Origin: Thermoprotei archaeon
GTDB lineage: Archaea; Thermoproteota; Thermoprotei; QMSL01; B3-G16
NCBI GenBank assembly: GCA_003649665.1
Contig: QMSL01000090.1
Location: 1-5,681, forward strand
DNA length: 5,681 nt
Direction: 5' to 3'
In this document: one piece after another, positions 5,400-5,681 of the stretch
How the letters are laid out: the number at the start of each line of letters is the position of its first letter
Position numbering within the stretch: position 1 is the stretch's first letter
Made by a program: the position numbers and the translations under genes
The notes under the pieces: model-generated
Told to the model about the DNA's origin: nothing
The model's input: only the letters and a program-made list of their open reading frames with translations
Databases searched by the model: none

Positions 5400-5681
5400 T
5401 TACTTCTTGGAAACCTTTCTGGCTACTACGAATGCGTGTGCTTCATCAAACGGTTCTAGATGAACTACATCAACAATTTCGAACCCTCTTTCCTTTAGCG
5501 TGTCTATTTCTCTCTTATAGGTCTCAGATGGCTTTTGTGTTACGTCTATGCTCATCGCCTTTATCGCTATCATTGCCCAACCTCCATCTTTGAGGAATAC
5601 ATCCGCGTTATCGGCAAGTATCTTACTCTGGAATGGCTGAGCTATATCTGCATATATTACATCAACTTCCGTTACTATCGC
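5400..5681 (-). CDS. flpA: Fibrillarin-like rRNA/tRNA 2'-O-methyltransferase, C-terminal part
   Basis: Fibrillarin is the catalytic subunit of the archaeal C/D guide RNP (with Nop5 and L7Ae) and methylates the 2'-OH of rRNA and tRNA nucleotides using S-adenosylmethionine. Only the last 93 residues lie in the window; the gene runs off the right edge, missing about 130-140 N-terminal residues that hold the main SAM-binding motifs. What remains matches the family closely. VDVIYADIAQP (6-16 of the fragment) has the conserved Asp12, DGGWAMIAIKAMSIDVT (32-48) has Lys41, and LEPFDEAHAFVV (75-86) has His82. These are likely members of the K-D-K-H catalytic set. It is read toward the COG1395 regulator, whose ATG is 70 bases past the stop. 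Nop5, often beside this gene in archaea, is not within the window. Confidence 0.95.
   Translation of the reverse strand, partial: AIVTEVDVIYADIAQPFQSKILADNADVFLKDGGWAMIAIKAMSIDVTQKPSETYKREIDTLKERGFEIVDVVHLEPFDEAHAFVVARKVSKK

Noticed and set aside
5153..5593. + strand reading frame of 146 codons across the regulator 5' end and fibrillarin
   Set aside because: It crosses two well-supported - strand genes and the regulator promoter; its composition is that of antisense sequence.

Overview
The window is AT-rich archaeal DNA. It carries an archaeal TFB, a TFE-beta-like factor with an Fe-S cysteine set, Gar1, an archaeal-type fibrillarin and a COG1395-type regulator, with archaeal TATA/BRE-like promoters and Shine-Dalgarno (SD) sites. 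The gene set and the purine-rich coding strands fit a thermophilic member of the Thermoproteota (Crenarchaeota in the broad sense). Arginine codons mix AGG/AGA with many CGT/CGC. I cannot fix the genus.

Layout. Positions 1-158 hold no supported gene but end in a promoter and a strong SD. Next on the + strand come gar1 and tfb, almost certainly co-transcribed. A T-rich stretch and a new promoter separate them from a TTG-started TFE-beta-like gene. That gene overlaps tail-to-tail with trm1 (- strand). A 99-bp divergent intergenic region with a promoter in each direction separates trm1 from a + strand pair: a THEP1-type NTPase and RNase HII (rnhB), whose reading frames overlap by 23 bp. rnhB overlaps tail-to-tail by 9 bp with a - strand COG1395-type regulator, which has its own TATA box. 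Upstream of it on the - strand, the C-terminal 93 residues of fibrillarin (flpA) run off the right edge.

Functionally this is a compact information-processing block. It covers transcription initiation (TFB, TFE-beta), RNA modification by guide RNPs of both classes (Gar1 for H/ACA, fibrillarin for C/D), tRNA G26 dimethylation (Trm1) and RNA/DNA hybrid removal (RNase HII). I found no mobile element, CRISPR array, tRNA or rRNA, and no convincing sign of transfer or of an undescribed multi-gene system. The most interesting points are the apparent two-lobed, internally duplicated architecture of the COG1395 regulator, the side-by-side genes for two initiation factors, and the very tight convergent overlaps.
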